64,000 bases of DNA from contig NZ_BNJI01000001.1 of NCBI RefSeq assembly GCF_016587415.1, positions 907,501-971,500 on the forward strand, read 5' to 3'. Origin of the DNA: Ktedonobacter sp. SOSP1-85 (lineage in GTDB: Bacteria > Chloroflexota > Ktedonobacteria > Ktedonobacterales > Ktedonobacteraceae). The first letter of the stretch is position 1, and each line of letters begins with the position of its first letter. Shown here piece by piece: positions 36,751-45,897 of this stretch. The position numbers and the translations under genes are program-made. Under the pieces are notes generated by a model that was not told where the DNA came from, ran no database searches, and saw only the letters and a list, made by a program, of their open reading frames with translations.

Positions 36751-38043
36751 ATGAATCCCACCCCCGAACAGGTGGAGTACCTCAAACGAGCCTGTGGCAC
36801 GAGGCGATTCATCTACAACTGGGGACGGGAGCAGTGGGAAAAGCAGTACCAAGCGTATAAAACTGAGCAGGAAACCGTTCCCGAAGAGCTGCGCGTGCTC
36901 AAACCGCCACATGCCCTCGCACTCAAGAAGCAATTCAACCAGATCCGGGAGCAAGAATATCCGTGGACCTATCAGGTAACGAAGTGTGTGGTAGAAGGTG
37001 CGTTCGATGACCTCAAAAATGCCTACGACAACTTCTTCGCGGGCAGATCGAACTACCCCCAGTACAAGAAAAAGGGGAAGTCGCACGAGTCGTTCTACCT
37101 CTCCAACGATAAATTCACGGTTGGCAGTCACTGGATCTCCATTCCTGGCTTAGGGCGCTTCATCCTCAATCAACGCCAAACGAAGAAGGACCGAGGCAAG
37201 CTGCTGCGCAAACTAGGAACGGTCAACCTGGCAGAAAAGCTGCGCTTCGTCGAAAAGGGGAAGGCCAACACTCCCACTAAGCAGCGCAACAAGCGCAAGC
37301 ACGTCGTGTGCGAACGCGTCAAGATCCTGGGGGCGACGGTCTGCTGTGAAGCAGGCCATTGGTACGTCTCCATTCAAGTAGATATCACACGGGAACGCCC
37401 CAAAACGCCCGAACCAGTGGTGGGAGTGGATGTGGGCGTAAAGCAAGCTGCTGTGGTGAGCGATGGACGACGGCTTGAGAACCAAAGGCCGTTCGCGCTC
37501 CATCTCAAGAAACTCGGCAAGCTGCAGCGCAAGCTCAGTAAGAAACAGAAGACGAAAGACCCTCAAAGCAAGCGAAACCTGTTCAGCAAGAATTATGAGA
37601 AGCAACGGCTCAAGGTCGCGCGCAAGCATCAGCAGATCGCCAACATCCGGCGGGATGTCCAGCACAAGTTCACGACCGAGTTGGCGTGCACCTGTGGAGC
37701 CATCGGCATCGAAGACCTCAACATCCTGGGGATGATGGCCAACCGGAAGCTCGCCAGAGCCGTTGCCGATGCAGCGATGGGGCAACTGTTGCAATTCTTG
37801 AAGACCAAGGTCGCCAACGCCGGGGGCAATCTCTTCATCGCCTCGCGCTGGTTTGCTTCCACCAAACGCTGTTCGTGCTGCGGGCATGTCAAGAAACGCA
37901 TGCCGCTCAAACACCGCACCTATCAGTGCCAGATCTGTGGACTGGTGATCGACCGGGATCTCAATGCCGCGTTGAACCTGGCCTGGTTCGCAATGGAAAT
38001 GCTTCGCCAACGAGCAGAGCCTCACGTTGGCCGTCCTGGGTAG
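36727..38043 (+). CDS. tnpB: TnpB RNA-guided nuclease of an IS607-type element
   Basis: A full-length 438-residue TnpB. The start MKTAHKIRMNPTPEQ is the classic N-terminus. The RuvC acids are D235 (VVGVDVGVK), E329 (IGIEDLNI) and the D-R-D of VIDRDLNAALN. A zinc ribbon has cysteines CSCC and CQIC around residues 382-404. Everything needed for RNA-guided cutting is present although the partner transposase is dead. Its 5' end overlaps the tnpA remnant by 24 bases. Confidence 0.92.
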   Translation: MKTAHKIRMNPTPEQVEYLKRACGTRRFIYNWGREQWEKQYQAYKTEQETVPEELRVLKPPHALALKKQFNQIREQEYPWTYQVTKCVVEGAFDDLKNAYDNFFAGRSNYPQYKKKGKSHESFYLSNDKFTVGSHWISIPGLGRFILNQRQTKKDRGKLLRKLGTVNLAEKLRFVEKGKANTPTKQRNKRKHVVCERVKILGATVCCEAGHWYVSIQVDITRERPKTPEPVVGVDVGVKQAAVVSDGRRLENQRPFALHLKKLGKLQRKLSKKQKTKDPQSKRNLFSKNYEKQRLKVARKHQQIANIRRDVQHKFTTELACTCGAIGIEDLNILGMMANRKLARAVADAAMGQLLQFLKTKVANAGGNLFIASRWFASTKRCSCCGHVKKRMPLKHRTYQCQICGLVIDRDLNAALNLAWFAMEMLRQRAEPHVGRPG

Positions 38044-38170
38044 TGGCTACGACCGTGACGTTAAATGCCTGTGGAGCCGGTGTGAGACCGAAACGAGAGG
38101 GCTGATCCAAAGGTTCTCGTGCGATGGCTGTCGGCGCAGAAACAGGAACAACTAACCGCTCGGAAGTGTT
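37990..38170 (+). ncRNA. Candidate omega RNA / right end of the IS607-type element
   Basis: The end of tnpB and the 130 bases after it are GC-rich and free of ORFs. They include CTGTGGAGCCGGTGTGAGACC and GTGCGATGGCTGTCGGCGCA, and lead up to the PHP gene start. TnpB guide RNAs derive from this position. Ends are not determined. Confidence 0.35.
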
Positions 38171-38207
38171 TACACATGTTCGAGTATGAGAAAGGTAGCA
38201 GGTTTGC

Positions 38208-38984
38208 ATGAGTATCGCCAGCGATTTTCATAACCATATTGTATGTAGCTCAGCTCAACAGATGGTTGAGGCAGCCAGAAACAAAGACATACGCGTTCTG
38301 GGACTCTCAGAGCACGTCTTCCAGATGCGCGAAGCCCATCCCCATCTGCTGCATATGCCTCTGGAAGGGCCGATACTCGCCTATGCAGACTATGTAGAGG
38401 AGGTCCAGGCTGCCGGGAAAAACAGGGATGTCGAGGTGCGCCTGGGCCTGGAAATCGACTTTATACCCGAGCAGAACGAGGTTATCCAGAGCACCCTTCA
38501 GGGCCTGCCCTGGGATTTTCTCATCGGTTCAGTCCATGAAGTCGATGGAGTCCTCTTTGAGAGCCTTCACGACCTCAAACGTGCCGAGGGAGAGCGCCTC
38601 TGGTCCAGGTACTATACCTTGCTGCGTGCCGCTGTCAGAAGTGGCTATTTCAGTGTCGTCAGCCATCCCGTGCGTATGCGCTCCACCAATCCCTATCTGC
38701 CCGCTAACCTGGACGAAGAGCTGGAGCAATTGGCCGCTGACGCAGCAGAGTATGATGTCGCACTTGAGATCAATGGCTATGACACCTTGACCTACATCAA
38801 TCTTGTCCGCCGCCTGGCGCGGGCCTGCGCGAAACATCATACCGCCATCAGCGTTGGCTCTGACGCGCACAATCCCACGCAGGTCACGCAGGCCCATCAC
38901 TATATAGAGCCGCTCTTACGCGAAGCTGGGATCACCTCCATCCGTACCTGGCGCCAGCGCGTTCCAGAAGAGATGGCATTCTAA
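38208..38984 (+). CDS. PHP-domain phosphoesterase (histidinol-phosphatase-like)
   Basis: A 258-residue PHP metal-dependent hydrolase. SDFHNHI, the SEHVF motif, GLEIDFIPE, GSVHEVDG, VSHPVR, EINGY and GSDAHNP supply the expected metal ligands in order. The length and the late placement of the G-S-D-A-H motif fit HisJ-like phosphatases. No other histidine genes are nearby, so the physiological substrate may be a different phosphoester. It begins immediately after the IS607-type element, which may have separated it from a former promoter. Confidence 0.88.
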   Translation: MSIASDFHNHIVCSSAQQMVEAARNKDIRVLGLSEHVFQMREAHPHLLHMPLEGPILAYADYVEEVQAAGKNRDVEVRLGLEIDFIPEQNEVIQSTLQGLPWDFLIGSVHEVDGVLFESLHDLKRAEGERLWSRYYTLLRAAVRSGYFSVVSHPVRMRSTNPYLPANLDEELEQLAADAAEYDVALEINGYDTLTYINLVRRLARACAKHHTAISVGSDAHNPTQVTQAHHYIEPLLREAGITSIRTWRQRVPEEMAF

Positions 38985-39006
38985 GAGGCAGAATGCAACC
39001 TCAACC

Positions 39007-40581
39007 TCATGGCTGCATTTTACTCCAGCCCAGCCAGGTGGAAGACACTGTGGAGGTGTTGGCCTGTTGCGACCACGGGAATACTTCCTGAGCCCCACCA
39101 GTGGTAAGATCACTTAGCCAGTAACGCTGTGCGTTACTGGCATACTGGCCGCCGGTGAGAAGATAATGCGCATAGGGGGAGAGAAGCACATTTTCGAATG
39201 GAATAGCATTGGCCCCTGGAGCGATATCCTGGATACGCGCCTTCACCTGCTGGGTGACAACGTCAATTTTGACCAGTTGCCATTGCCCCTGAATATTGCG
39301 TATGGTCATAGGAGCATTATCCTGGTCGAATCCCACCAGCCCCTGGTCCTGTGAGAAGAGATAGCTGCTTCCACCATCAATTCCCACGGCATATATGCCA
39401 ACCCGGCCAGCAGAGGCCGACGTGTAGTAAATAGCCTGACCGTCTGGTCGGAGCCAGAATTGTGGCCGCTCCGCAGTGGATTGCACTACCACCTGTTGCG
39501 CGCCGCTCACCAGGTCAATGCGCTTGAGTTGCGTTCTCCCTCCCTGCACCAGGGAGAAGTACAGATTATCTTGATAATAGAAAAGCAAACGTGTAGCACT
39601 AATGCTATAAGGCAGGTGTTCGACTTTGTTGTGAGCAATATCGACACGCATGAGAGTGTGAGGCGTCATAGCGAAAAGGTAGCGATCATTCGTCGACCAG
39701 ACCGCGTTATACTCACCACCACTACTGCGCTGCCCTCCTTCAAGCCGATAGGCCTGGCCCGTCAAGAGGCGATAGACAGTGTATTGCCCATCGTAACAAT
39801 GATAAAGCATATTCTTGCCGCTATGCGCGATTGCGTCTGCCTGAGCATTATCACAACTTGTGCTCGTTATTACACGCTGTTTGCCACTGAGCGGGTCGAA
39901 GACCGCAATCTGCTGCTTCCCACTCTGTGCTACAAGTGCGACAGCCGAAGACCAGTCGCTGGAGAAGCTCAAGTTGGGTGCGGGAGCGGGTGGCAATACC
40001 ACACCGCTGTCTGCGGTTTGAGTAGCGGATAAGGTATTGGATGTGCTCTGGAGCGTTCCCGTACGCAGCCAGGCCAGGCGGCTAAAGAGACCAAAGGAAA
40101 GAATGATCACGGCGGCAACCGCAACCAGGGCTAATGCCTTGTTGAAAGATCGACGCCTGGAAGGAGCAGGAAAGGGGAGATCAGAGATAGTTGTCTGTGC
40201 AGACTTCGCTGGCAATAAATGAGGAGGCTGAGCTATGGGAGCGCCCTTCGCCTGCTGTCGTGACTCGGCACGCACGGCCTGGAAAATATTGCCAACCGTT
40301 GAGGGAACTTCTTGCTCCGCGCGCGCTAAATATTCGCGCAACATGCCTCGCCTAAGCTCACGCGTACGCCGGGCCTGCTTAAGGGTTTCGCGACAGGAGG
40401 CACAATGAGGAAGATGCGCGCGAAGATGCTGCAGAAGCTGCGCATCTACATCGCCATCATGTACCAATTCAAATTCAGAGATCCATTCTCCATCCAAAAC
40501 ATCCGCCAGGCGCTCGCAGTCCTTACTCCAGGGGCAAGGCACCTGACTCCCATCCACAACACTGGGCCTACCGTCCTTCAT
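39007..40581 (-). CDS. Anti-sigma factor with zinc-finger, membrane helix and beta-propeller
   Basis: A 524-residue regulator of the sigma factor encoded just upstream. The N-terminal cytosolic part holds HLRAHLPHCASCRETL, the H-x3-C-x2-C zinc-binding anti-sigma domain. A single membrane helix (ALALVAVAAVIILSFGLFS) follows near residue 160. The outer 330 residues contain repeated WD40/TolB-like blades (FDPLSGKQRVI, YFSLVQGGRTQLKRIDLVSG, IYYTSASAGRVGIYAV), suggesting an extracytoplasmic sensor. The ATG at 40581 lies inside the end of the sigma gene with GGAAGG upstream, so translation is coupled. Confidence 0.88.
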   Translation of the reverse strand: MKDGRPSVVDGSQVPCPWSKDCERLADVLDGEWISEFELVHDGDVDAQLLQHLRAHLPHCASCRETLKQARRTRELRRGMLREYLARAEQEVPSTVGNIFQAVRAESRQQAKGAPIAQPPHLLPAKSAQTTISDLPFPAPSRRRSFNKALALVAVAAVIILSFGLFSRLAWLRTGTLQSTSNTLSATQTADSGVVLPPAPAPNLSFSSDWSSAVALVAQSGKQQIAVFDPLSGKQRVITSTSCDNAQADAIAHSGKNMLYHCYDGQYTVYRLLTGQAYRLEGGQRSSGGEYNAVWSTNDRYLFAMTPHTLMRVDIAHNKVEHLPYSISATRLLFYYQDNLYFSLVQGGRTQLKRIDLVSGAQQVVVQSTAERPQFWLRPDGQAIYYTSASAGRVGIYAVGIDGGSSYLFSQDQGLVGFDQDNAPMTIRNIQGQWQLVKIDVVTQQVKARIQDIAPGANAIPFENVLLSPYAHYLLTGGQYASNAQRYWLSDLTTGGAQEVFPWSQQANTSTVSSTWLGWSKMQP

Positions 40582-41167
40582 GATTTCCTTCCTGATCGAG
40601 ACCAGCATACAGGCGTTGAAAAGCATGGCGCGCACGCGAAAGGCGACTGCGCACCGCTGCCAATGTATCTTGCATCATATCCGCTATCTCACTGTAGGAG
40701 AAGCCCTCAGCATCAAGCAGCAGGTAGAGCGCGGAATTGGATGGCAAACGCGCCAGGACGCGCCTGACCATATCCATTTCCACAACATTGTCCTCAAAAC
40801 GAGGAGCCATGAGAGCCGCATCTTCAAGATTCCCCTCACCAGATTCTTCATCATAATCTACAGACGAAGCAAGCGAGACTACCGTTACATGCTTCTTACG
40901 CCGCCATTCACTCCGCAATTGATTGAGCGCAATGCGATACAACCAGGGAGCAAAGCGTAAATCGGCCCCACTCATACGTGGTAAAGCACGGTAAACCGCT
41001 AAAAACGTCTCCTGACAGAGATCCTGGGTTAATTGCTCATCGTGAGTCATGCCATAGAGCATCCGCCGAATCTTAGGCTCATAGTACATTACCAGAGCCT
41101 CAAAGGCTGGAATAGACCCCTGGCACGCCTCCTCGACAAGTTGAGGCTCATTGAATACCGCGTTCAT
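40568..41167 (-). CDS. ECF RNA polymerase sigma factor
   Basis: A 199-residue extracytoplasmic-function sigma factor. Region 2 is FEALVMYYEPKIRRMLYGM...QDLCQETFLAVYRALPRM with LRFAPWLYRIALNQLRSEWRR. Region 4 is RVLARLPSNSALYLLLDAEGFSYSEIADMM...VRSRLSRARHAF. A linker rich in acids joins them. I use the ATG at 41167 (MNAVFNEP), preceded by GAGGGACG; the frame extends to 41251 without family similarity. Overlaps the anti-sigma gene by 14 bases. Confidence 0.92.
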   Translation of the reverse strand: MNAVFNEPQLVEEACQGSIPAFEALVMYYEPKIRRMLYGMTHDEQLTQDLCQETFLAVYRALPRMSGADLRFAPWLYRIALNQLRSEWRRKKHVTVVSLASSVDYDEESGEGNLEDAALMAPRFEDNVVEMDMVRRVLARLPSNSALYLLLDAEGFSYSEIADMMQDTLAAVRSRLSRARHAFQRLYAGLDQEGNHEGR

Positions 41168-41422
41168 CGTCCCTCGCGCATCAGCGATGATGCTGTGCTC
41201 TAGGCCTCTACCTTCTACAATGCAAGTTGCCATATGTTTGTTTCGAATCAAGAATTATATTGACGCTTATTCATATATTGAGACCAACACCAAATTGCCC
41301 CTTCCCCACATCATTTAGTCCAGGGTCAAGTACCCTGTGAGTTATTATTCCTGATTTTTCACATTTTTACAGTGAGCTACTTCACAATTTCGCGCCAATG
41401 GGCTCATTAGTTCAGCTTGCCA

Positions 41423-41489
41423 CAGGAAAAGAGGGGGAGGTGTGATTGGCAAGCGTCCGCTTGCCAATCACACCTCCCCTCTTTTCCTG
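41423..41489. terminator. 32-bp hairpin after the SWIM gene
   Basis: Arms 41423-41455 and 41458-41489 are complementary along 32 positions with one extra G on the left, and a 2-base loop. It begins one base after the SWIM stop codon and, read on the minus strand, probably ends that transcript. It belongs with the long hairpins at 58722 and 60945, which also abut stop codons. Confidence 0.75.
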
Positions 41490-41490
41490 C

Positions 41491-42417
41491 TTATTCGTTC
41501 TCCAATCGGTCGCGCGCATACTGAGCAGCCTTCACATAGATGCGTTCAAACCAGTTGGTGAGATTCTCGCCCACGACGGTATAGGGAGCATCTCCCAGCT
41601 CGCGCAACATGGGGCTGGGATCTGGCGATTGAGCTGGACGGGGCGCGAAATCTTCAAGCTCCTCTCCCTCTTGCCAGAATGTATCGAGGCGTTCTTCTAG
41701 CGGCTGAAGTGGTGTGGCTTGCGCAACCAGGAGAAAATCCTCAGCCTGAGAGAGTTCTTCCACCTGGCTGCGGCGCTGCTGTAACGCCCCCCCGACCGCT
41801 TCCTTGCTACGCCCGCGCAGGGTAAACAACATGAAGGGATCGCTATCAAACCGCTCTGCCAGTAAATAGTAGACCGCCGCGATATGCTTGCAGGGATTGG
41901 CCGGGTCTGGACAGGAACAGCTCGTGCTCAGATCATCGCTTACTTCGGGGAAGAGCGAGATCCGCTCACGTACAAAAAGCGCCTCGATCTCCTGGGGCAT
42001 CTCTCCTGAGAGCAGGCGCGCTGCCAGCAAGGCGTCTTGCGCCATGATGTCGAGAATATGCTCCCAATCCTGGTCACTGAGGGGAGAAAGATAAATCGCC
42101 ACTTTATAGGGGCGGGGAGAACTTCCCTGCACGCTTGCCGTCACACAGCCCGCCTTGACTTCGAGCGCGAGCACCTGGCCCGAGCGGGCATAGCTGCGCC
42201 CACGAGCCAGGCGTGACCCTATTCCCAGGGCCTCTAGCGTCTCAAGCCAGCGTTTTGACCACCAGTGGGTCCCGATCTGCCCACGCTTGCTCTTCGCCTT
42301 AATGCCCTGCTCACTGCGTATAGGGGTAGTAGCACGCCATCCATAGCCAGAGTATCCTTCATCGTCGTCATCATAGCGGTATGGCCTACTGCCATAAGAT
42401 GATCTGCGCCTGGGCAT
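41491..42417 (-). CDS. SWIM zinc-finger protein
   Basis: A 308-residue protein with the SWIM motif CSCPDPANPCKH (C-x-C-x6-C-x-H) near residue 190. The N-terminus is arginine/tyrosine-rich (MPRRRSSYGSRPYRYDDDD), followed by GTHWWSKRWLETLEALGIGSRLARGRSYARSG, a typical block of bacterial SWIM proteins. Such genes commonly neighbour SNF2 helicases that carry their own role in DNA transactions. Here an SNF2 gene lies 7 kb away on the same strand, separated by a two-component system and TnpB insertions. A weak ribosome site (AAAGG) precedes the ATG at 42417. Confidence 0.87.
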   Translation of the reverse strand: MPRRRSSYGSRPYRYDDDDEGYSGYGWRATTPIRSEQGIKAKSKRGQIGTHWWSKRWLETLEALGIGSRLARGRSYARSGQVLALEVKAGCVTASVQGSSPRPYKVAIYLSPLSDQDWEHILDIMAQDALLAARLLSGEMPQEIEALFVRERISLFPEVSDDLSTSCSCPDPANPCKHIAAVYYLLAERFDSDPFMLFTLRGRSKEAVGGALQQRRSQVEELSQAEDFLLVAQATPLQPLEERLDTFWQEGEELEDFAPRPAQSPDPSPMLRELGDAPYTVVGENLTNWFERIYVKAAQYARDRLENE

Positions 42418-42434
42418 GTTCTTACTTTGCCTTT

Positions 42435-42599
42435 CTAAATGTTTTGAGAGGTCTCCACATCTTCGATTGCGATGAAAACATCCGCAGACCACAAGGCATT
42501 CTCAACCAGAGCTTCATCTTGCACTGGGACCATCGCCCACCCTACCAACGAGCGCTTCTCGTTTGTACGCGGGCGTAAAGGCTCTTTTGGCTTTTTCAT
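42435..42599 (-). CDS. Small conserved-looking protein upstream of SWIM gene
   Basis: A 54-residue frame (MKKPKEPLRPRTNEKRSLVG...ending VETSQNI) preceded by GAGGGAAAAG directly before the ATG. It ends 17 bases before the SWIM start. It is soluble, with a basic first third and an acidic end (DVFIAIEDVE). I do not recognise a family. The ribosome site, tight spacing and strand suggest a real small gene co-expressed with the SWIM protein. Confidence 0.55.
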   Translation of the reverse strand: MKKPKEPLRPRTNEKRSLVGWAMVPVQDEALVENALWSADVFIAIEDVETSQNI

Positions 42600-42748
42600 C
42601 TTTTCCCTCATGGCAAGTATACACGCATTTCATATCTCAATGAAAGTAGGACAAATTCACTCCTAGTGGAAAAGCTCGTGCCATTTTTGGAGACGTAGCG
42701 TAGGCTCAAGAAATCTGCTGCGTAATATGAAAAACCAGACATGACAAC

Positions 42749-42940
42749 ATGTCGTTATTAAGTCATTCTTCTTTGCCATCACGGCGAATCGTGTGGACAG
42801 GCTACGCTGCGTGTGCCTGGGCACTACTGTTTGTCTTAGAACACGTTTACTGGGCCTTTGAAGGCACCTGGCTTCTGGCTTCTGGGTCAACACAGGAACT
42901 CCAACGCCAGTTTGCCGAAAATCCCGCGTCATATATCAGT
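42749..42940 (+). pseudogene. Truncated membrane protein (DUF3995-like N-terminus)
   Basis: The frame reads RRIVWTGYAACAWALLFVLEHVYWAFEG and then TWLLASG, which resembles the first helix and H-x-Y-W-A block of DUF3995-type four-helix membrane proteins. After about 64 codons the sequence passes into the 34-bp fragment copied from the SNF2 gene and stops. The remaining three helices are absent. Identification rests on a short stretch, so it is tentative. Confidence 0.4.
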
Positions 42941-42974
42941 TGCTCTTCGGCCCCGGCCTCTAAGCGCAGCAGGT
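42941..42974. repeat. 34-bp exact copy of an internal SNF2 gene segment
   Basis: Positions 42941-42974 are identical to 50808-50841, an internal part of the SNF2 helicase gene encoding L-L-R-L-E-A-G-A-E-E. Here it sits at the junction between the truncated membrane protein and the response regulator and supplies the regulator's last codons and stop. It looks like filler DNA at a rearrangement joint. Confidence 0.9.
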
Positions 42975-43334
42975 GAGGTGAGCGACTTTTGCCAGGAATG
43001 CCTCAATGTTGAAGGGCTTGGCCAGGAAATCATCCGCTCCCGCTTGTCGTACTGTTTGCTCAGCGCTAGGATGCGCTGAGAACATCAGGACAGGAATCTT
43101 TCGAGTCTCCTGTTGGCTCTTCAGCCATCGCACAATATCGCGCCCATCTTTGCCTGAAAGCAAGACATCCAGGACAATAAGGTGGGGAAATTCGCTGTTG
43201 TGCAGTTGCATAAGGAAGTCCCCTTCGTCTGTCGTCACCACCTCATAGCCCTCCTCTTCCAGGATGATGTGGAGGAACTCGAGAATATCCGGGTCATCAT
43301 CCACGATGAGAATACGTTGCGTTGTGTGTGGCAT
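42960..43334 (-). CDS. Single-domain response regulator
   Basis: A 124-residue CheY-like receiver. RILIVDDDPDILEFL holds the acidic pocket, LIVLDVLLSGKDG the phosphorylated aspartate, MFSAHPS the conserved threonine/serine site and FLAKPFN the switch lysine. There is no output domain, so it must act by protein contacts or a phosphorelay. It starts 10 bases after the histidine kinase gene and is surely its partner. The last codons (HLTCCA) fall in the 34-bp segment shared with the SNF2 gene, so the natural C-terminus may have been replaced. Confidence 0.93.
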   Translation of the reverse strand: MPHTTQRILIVDDDPDILEFLHIILEEEGYEVVTTDEGDFLMQLHNSEFPHLIVLDVLLSGKDGRDIVRWLKSQQETRKIPVLMFSAHPSAEQTVRQAGADDFLAKPFNIEAFLAKVAHLTCCA

Positions 43335-43344
43335 CGTTCACTTC

Positions 43345-45735
43345 CTACTCTTCTCTCTCTGTTGAGTCTGCTGGCCCCGTATGCTCTTTTGGCTCCATCT
43401 GTGGCAACGCGACAAAAAAGGCGCTCCCAGCCCCTTTGCGGCTCTCTACCCATATGCGACCCTGATGGCGCGAGACGATCTCCCGAGCCAGGTAGAGGCC
43501 AATACCCAGCCCTGGATACGTTTTCTCTTCAGGGCCTACCTGATAGAATCGCTCAAAGATGCGATCATGATGGCTCTGGTCAATACCAATGCCAAAATCC
43601 TGGACGCTTATGATGACCTGCTTCCCCTCGTGGAAACGATGGATGATGATGTGCTCAGCCCCTGGAGAATACTTGATGGCGTTGGTCAGCAGATTGATGA
43701 ACACTTGCCCCAGACGATCTGGATCACCTATCACCTGTGCTCCTGTGTGTCCCTTGATACGTAGCTGATGGCTCGTGGTGGTCGCCTGCACATTGTCCAC
43801 GATCTCGTTGAGCAGTTCATCCAGCTCAAAAGCTTCGATGCGCAATGCAAGCTTGCCAGCCTGCATCCTCGAGATATCGAGCAAGTCGCTGATAAGCCTG
43901 GTAAGCTTATCGAGCTGGGCATCCATGCGTGCCAGGTAGGAGAGGCCTTGCTCGTCTCCCTGTTTTGTCAGGCGGCGCTGCAGGACGTGGGTAAATCCTT
44001 TCAAGCTGGTGATCGGCGTTTTGAGTTCATGGCTTGTCATACTAATAAACTCGTCTTTGCGATGCTCAACCCGCATTCGCTCGGTAATATCATGCCAAAT
44101 GGAAATGACCATGGCCACAGCACCACTCTGTGTGCGTACTGGACGGGAGATGATCTGCACCCAACGTTCAGTTCCTTGAACCCTGAGTGTGGCCTGCGCT
44201 TCCTGTGCTCCGGCCAGAACTCGGCGGTGAGGAAGCGCCTCGGGAGATAATGTATGTCCTTGCTCATCAATGAGTGGGGAGGTGGTGAGCAGGATCTTGT
44301 CTGGCTGGTCCAGCAGCTCGTGGACCGAGGCCGCCCCACTCATCTGGGCCGCGACCTCGTTGGCATAGAGGACGCGATTATCGGGCATGTAGACAATAAT
44401 GCCGTCCGCTACGCCCTGCAGAATAATGTCAAATTGGTCGCGGCTCTGTTGGACTTCTCGATAGAGCCGTGCATTCTCCAGGGCTAAACCGATGCGCCGT
44501 CCCACTTCTTCCGCCAGAGCGAGGTCAAGCGCGTTGTAGTGTCTACCGGATGTGGTGGTTATCAAGGAGAACACCCCCGTGATCTTCCCTCGTGCGACCA
44601 GGGGAACCAGCATCGCGGAGGTAGGACCAATCTGCCGTGCCAGCGCCAACTCCTCCTCGTTCCTCCTCGCTTCTACCAGCAGGTCATCGGTGATCTCGGG
44701 GTAAAGTTCTGCGTGTCCGCTGCGCAGCACCTGAGCTACCCCTCGTGGCGCATCAGGATCGATGGGGAAGCGCTCGCGTAGGGTGCGCACCCAGCGCACC
44801 TGCTCGGGATCGATAGACGCGAACTCGGCCAGTTCTAGGTGTCCCGCCGCATTCACCAGCTCAATGGTACACCAATCTGCCAGGCGCGGGACCGCCAGGT
44901 GTGCCACCGCAGTCAGCGTTTCCTGGTAGTCAAGAGTGGAGGCCAATACCTGACTGAGCTGGGCAAGTATCTGCTCCTGGGCCTCGACGCGCTTGCGTTC
45001 AGTGATGTCATGGGCAATGTCAGAGGCTCCGATGAGCAGACCCGCATGGTCATAAATAGGAGAAACAACGACGGAGACCGACACACGCGTGCCATCTTTG
45101 CATTGCCTGACCGTTTCATAGAGCTCGACCCGTTCTCCCTGGCGAATACGCTCCATGATCGTAATAAATTCATCCTGACGATCAACCGGGAAAATAAGGG
45201 TGATTGATTGGCCCACCACCTCCTGAGCGCTATAGCCATAGAGGTGCTGCGCCGCTCGATTCCAACTGGTGATAATGCCCTCACTCGTTTTCCCAATGAT
45301 GGGCGTATCGGCTGATTCCACCAGAGCAGCAAGATGGAGGCGAGCGCGTTCTGCCTGGCGGCGTTCGCTAACATCACGGGCAATTTTTGTCGCCCCAACA
45401 ATGGTACCGTTCCGATCTTTGACGGGGGAAATACTCAAAGAAACTTCGATCCTGGTGCCATCTTTGCGCTGCCGAACGGTTTCAAAATGCTCAATGCGCT
45501 TGCCCTGACGCAATGTCGCAAGGATTTCCTTTTCTTCAGCGTGCAATTCCTCGGGAATGATGAGCAGAACCGATTGTCCAATCGCTTCCTGGGCCGTGTA
45601 GCCAAAGAGTGATACGGCTGCTGGGTTCCAGCTGGTAATGATACCTTCAAGTGTTTTACTAACGATGGCATCATTGGAAGAAGCAATGATGGCCTCGTAG
45701 ATACCTAGTTCTTCCAGGGGTTGATGCAAATGCAT
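43345..45735 (-). CDS. PAS-PAS-GAF-PAS histidine kinase
   Basis: A 796-residue soluble sensor kinase. Two PAS domains (EGIITSWNPAAVSLFGYTAQEAIGQS and EGIITSWNRAAQHLYGYSAQEVVGQS, with PAC segments RKDGTRIEVSLSISP) are followed by a GAF domain (about 255-410) and a third PAS. The HisKA domain has H in MTSHELKTPITSLKGF, and the HATPase_c domain has N-box NLLTNAIKYSPG, DFGIGID and GLGIGLYLAREIV. No membrane helix is present. AGGAGAG precedes the ATG. It phosphorylates the adjoining single-domain regulator; the signal is unknown. Confidence 0.95.
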   Translation of the reverse strand: MHLHQPLEELGIYEAIIASSNDAIVSKTLEGIITSWNPAAVSLFGYTAQEAIGQSVLLIIPEELHAEEKEILATLRQGKRIEHFETVRQRKDGTRIEVSLSISPVKDRNGTIVGATKIARDVSERRQAERARLHLAALVESADTPIIGKTSEGIITSWNRAAQHLYGYSAQEVVGQSITLIFPVDRQDEFITIMERIRQGERVELYETVRQCKDGTRVSVSVVVSPIYDHAGLLIGASDIAHDITERKRVEAQEQILAQLSQVLASTLDYQETLTAVAHLAVPRLADWCTIELVNAAGHLELAEFASIDPEQVRWVRTLRERFPIDPDAPRGVAQVLRSGHAELYPEITDDLLVEARRNEEELALARQIGPTSAMLVPLVARGKITGVFSLITTTSGRHYNALDLALAEEVGRRIGLALENARLYREVQQSRDQFDIILQGVADGIIVYMPDNRVLYANEVAAQMSGAASVHELLDQPDKILLTTSPLIDEQGHTLSPEALPHRRVLAGAQEAQATLRVQGTERWVQIISRPVRTQSGAVAMVISIWHDITERMRVEHRKDEFISMTSHELKTPITSLKGFTHVLQRRLTKQGDEQGLSYLARMDAQLDKLTRLISDLLDISRMQAGKLALRIEAFELDELLNEIVDNVQATTTSHQLRIKGHTGAQVIGDPDRLGQVFINLLTNAIKYSPGAEHIIIHRFHEGKQVIISVQDFGIGIDQSHHDRIFERFYQVGPEEKTYPGLGIGLYLAREIVSRHQGRIWVESRKGAGSAFFVALPQMEPKEHTGPADSTEREE

Positions 45736-45869
45736 AAGTATGGCTCTCCTGAGCTAGCTACTCCTACGGTCTCTGGCGAGTAGTAGATGGTGTATGGAAG
45801 ACGGACGATCTTTGGAATGATGAGGCAAGATGGGCGTCCGAGGATGTGTTTGCATCACATATAGTACCC

Positions 45870-45897
45870 AGTATAGCACAGGAAATGATCTGGCCAA
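45870..45897 (-). promoter_or_regulatory. Possible promoter of the histidine kinase operon
   Basis: On the minus strand TTGGCC (45892-45897), 16 bases, TATACT (45870-45875), about 125 bases before the kinase start. Confidence 0.45.
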
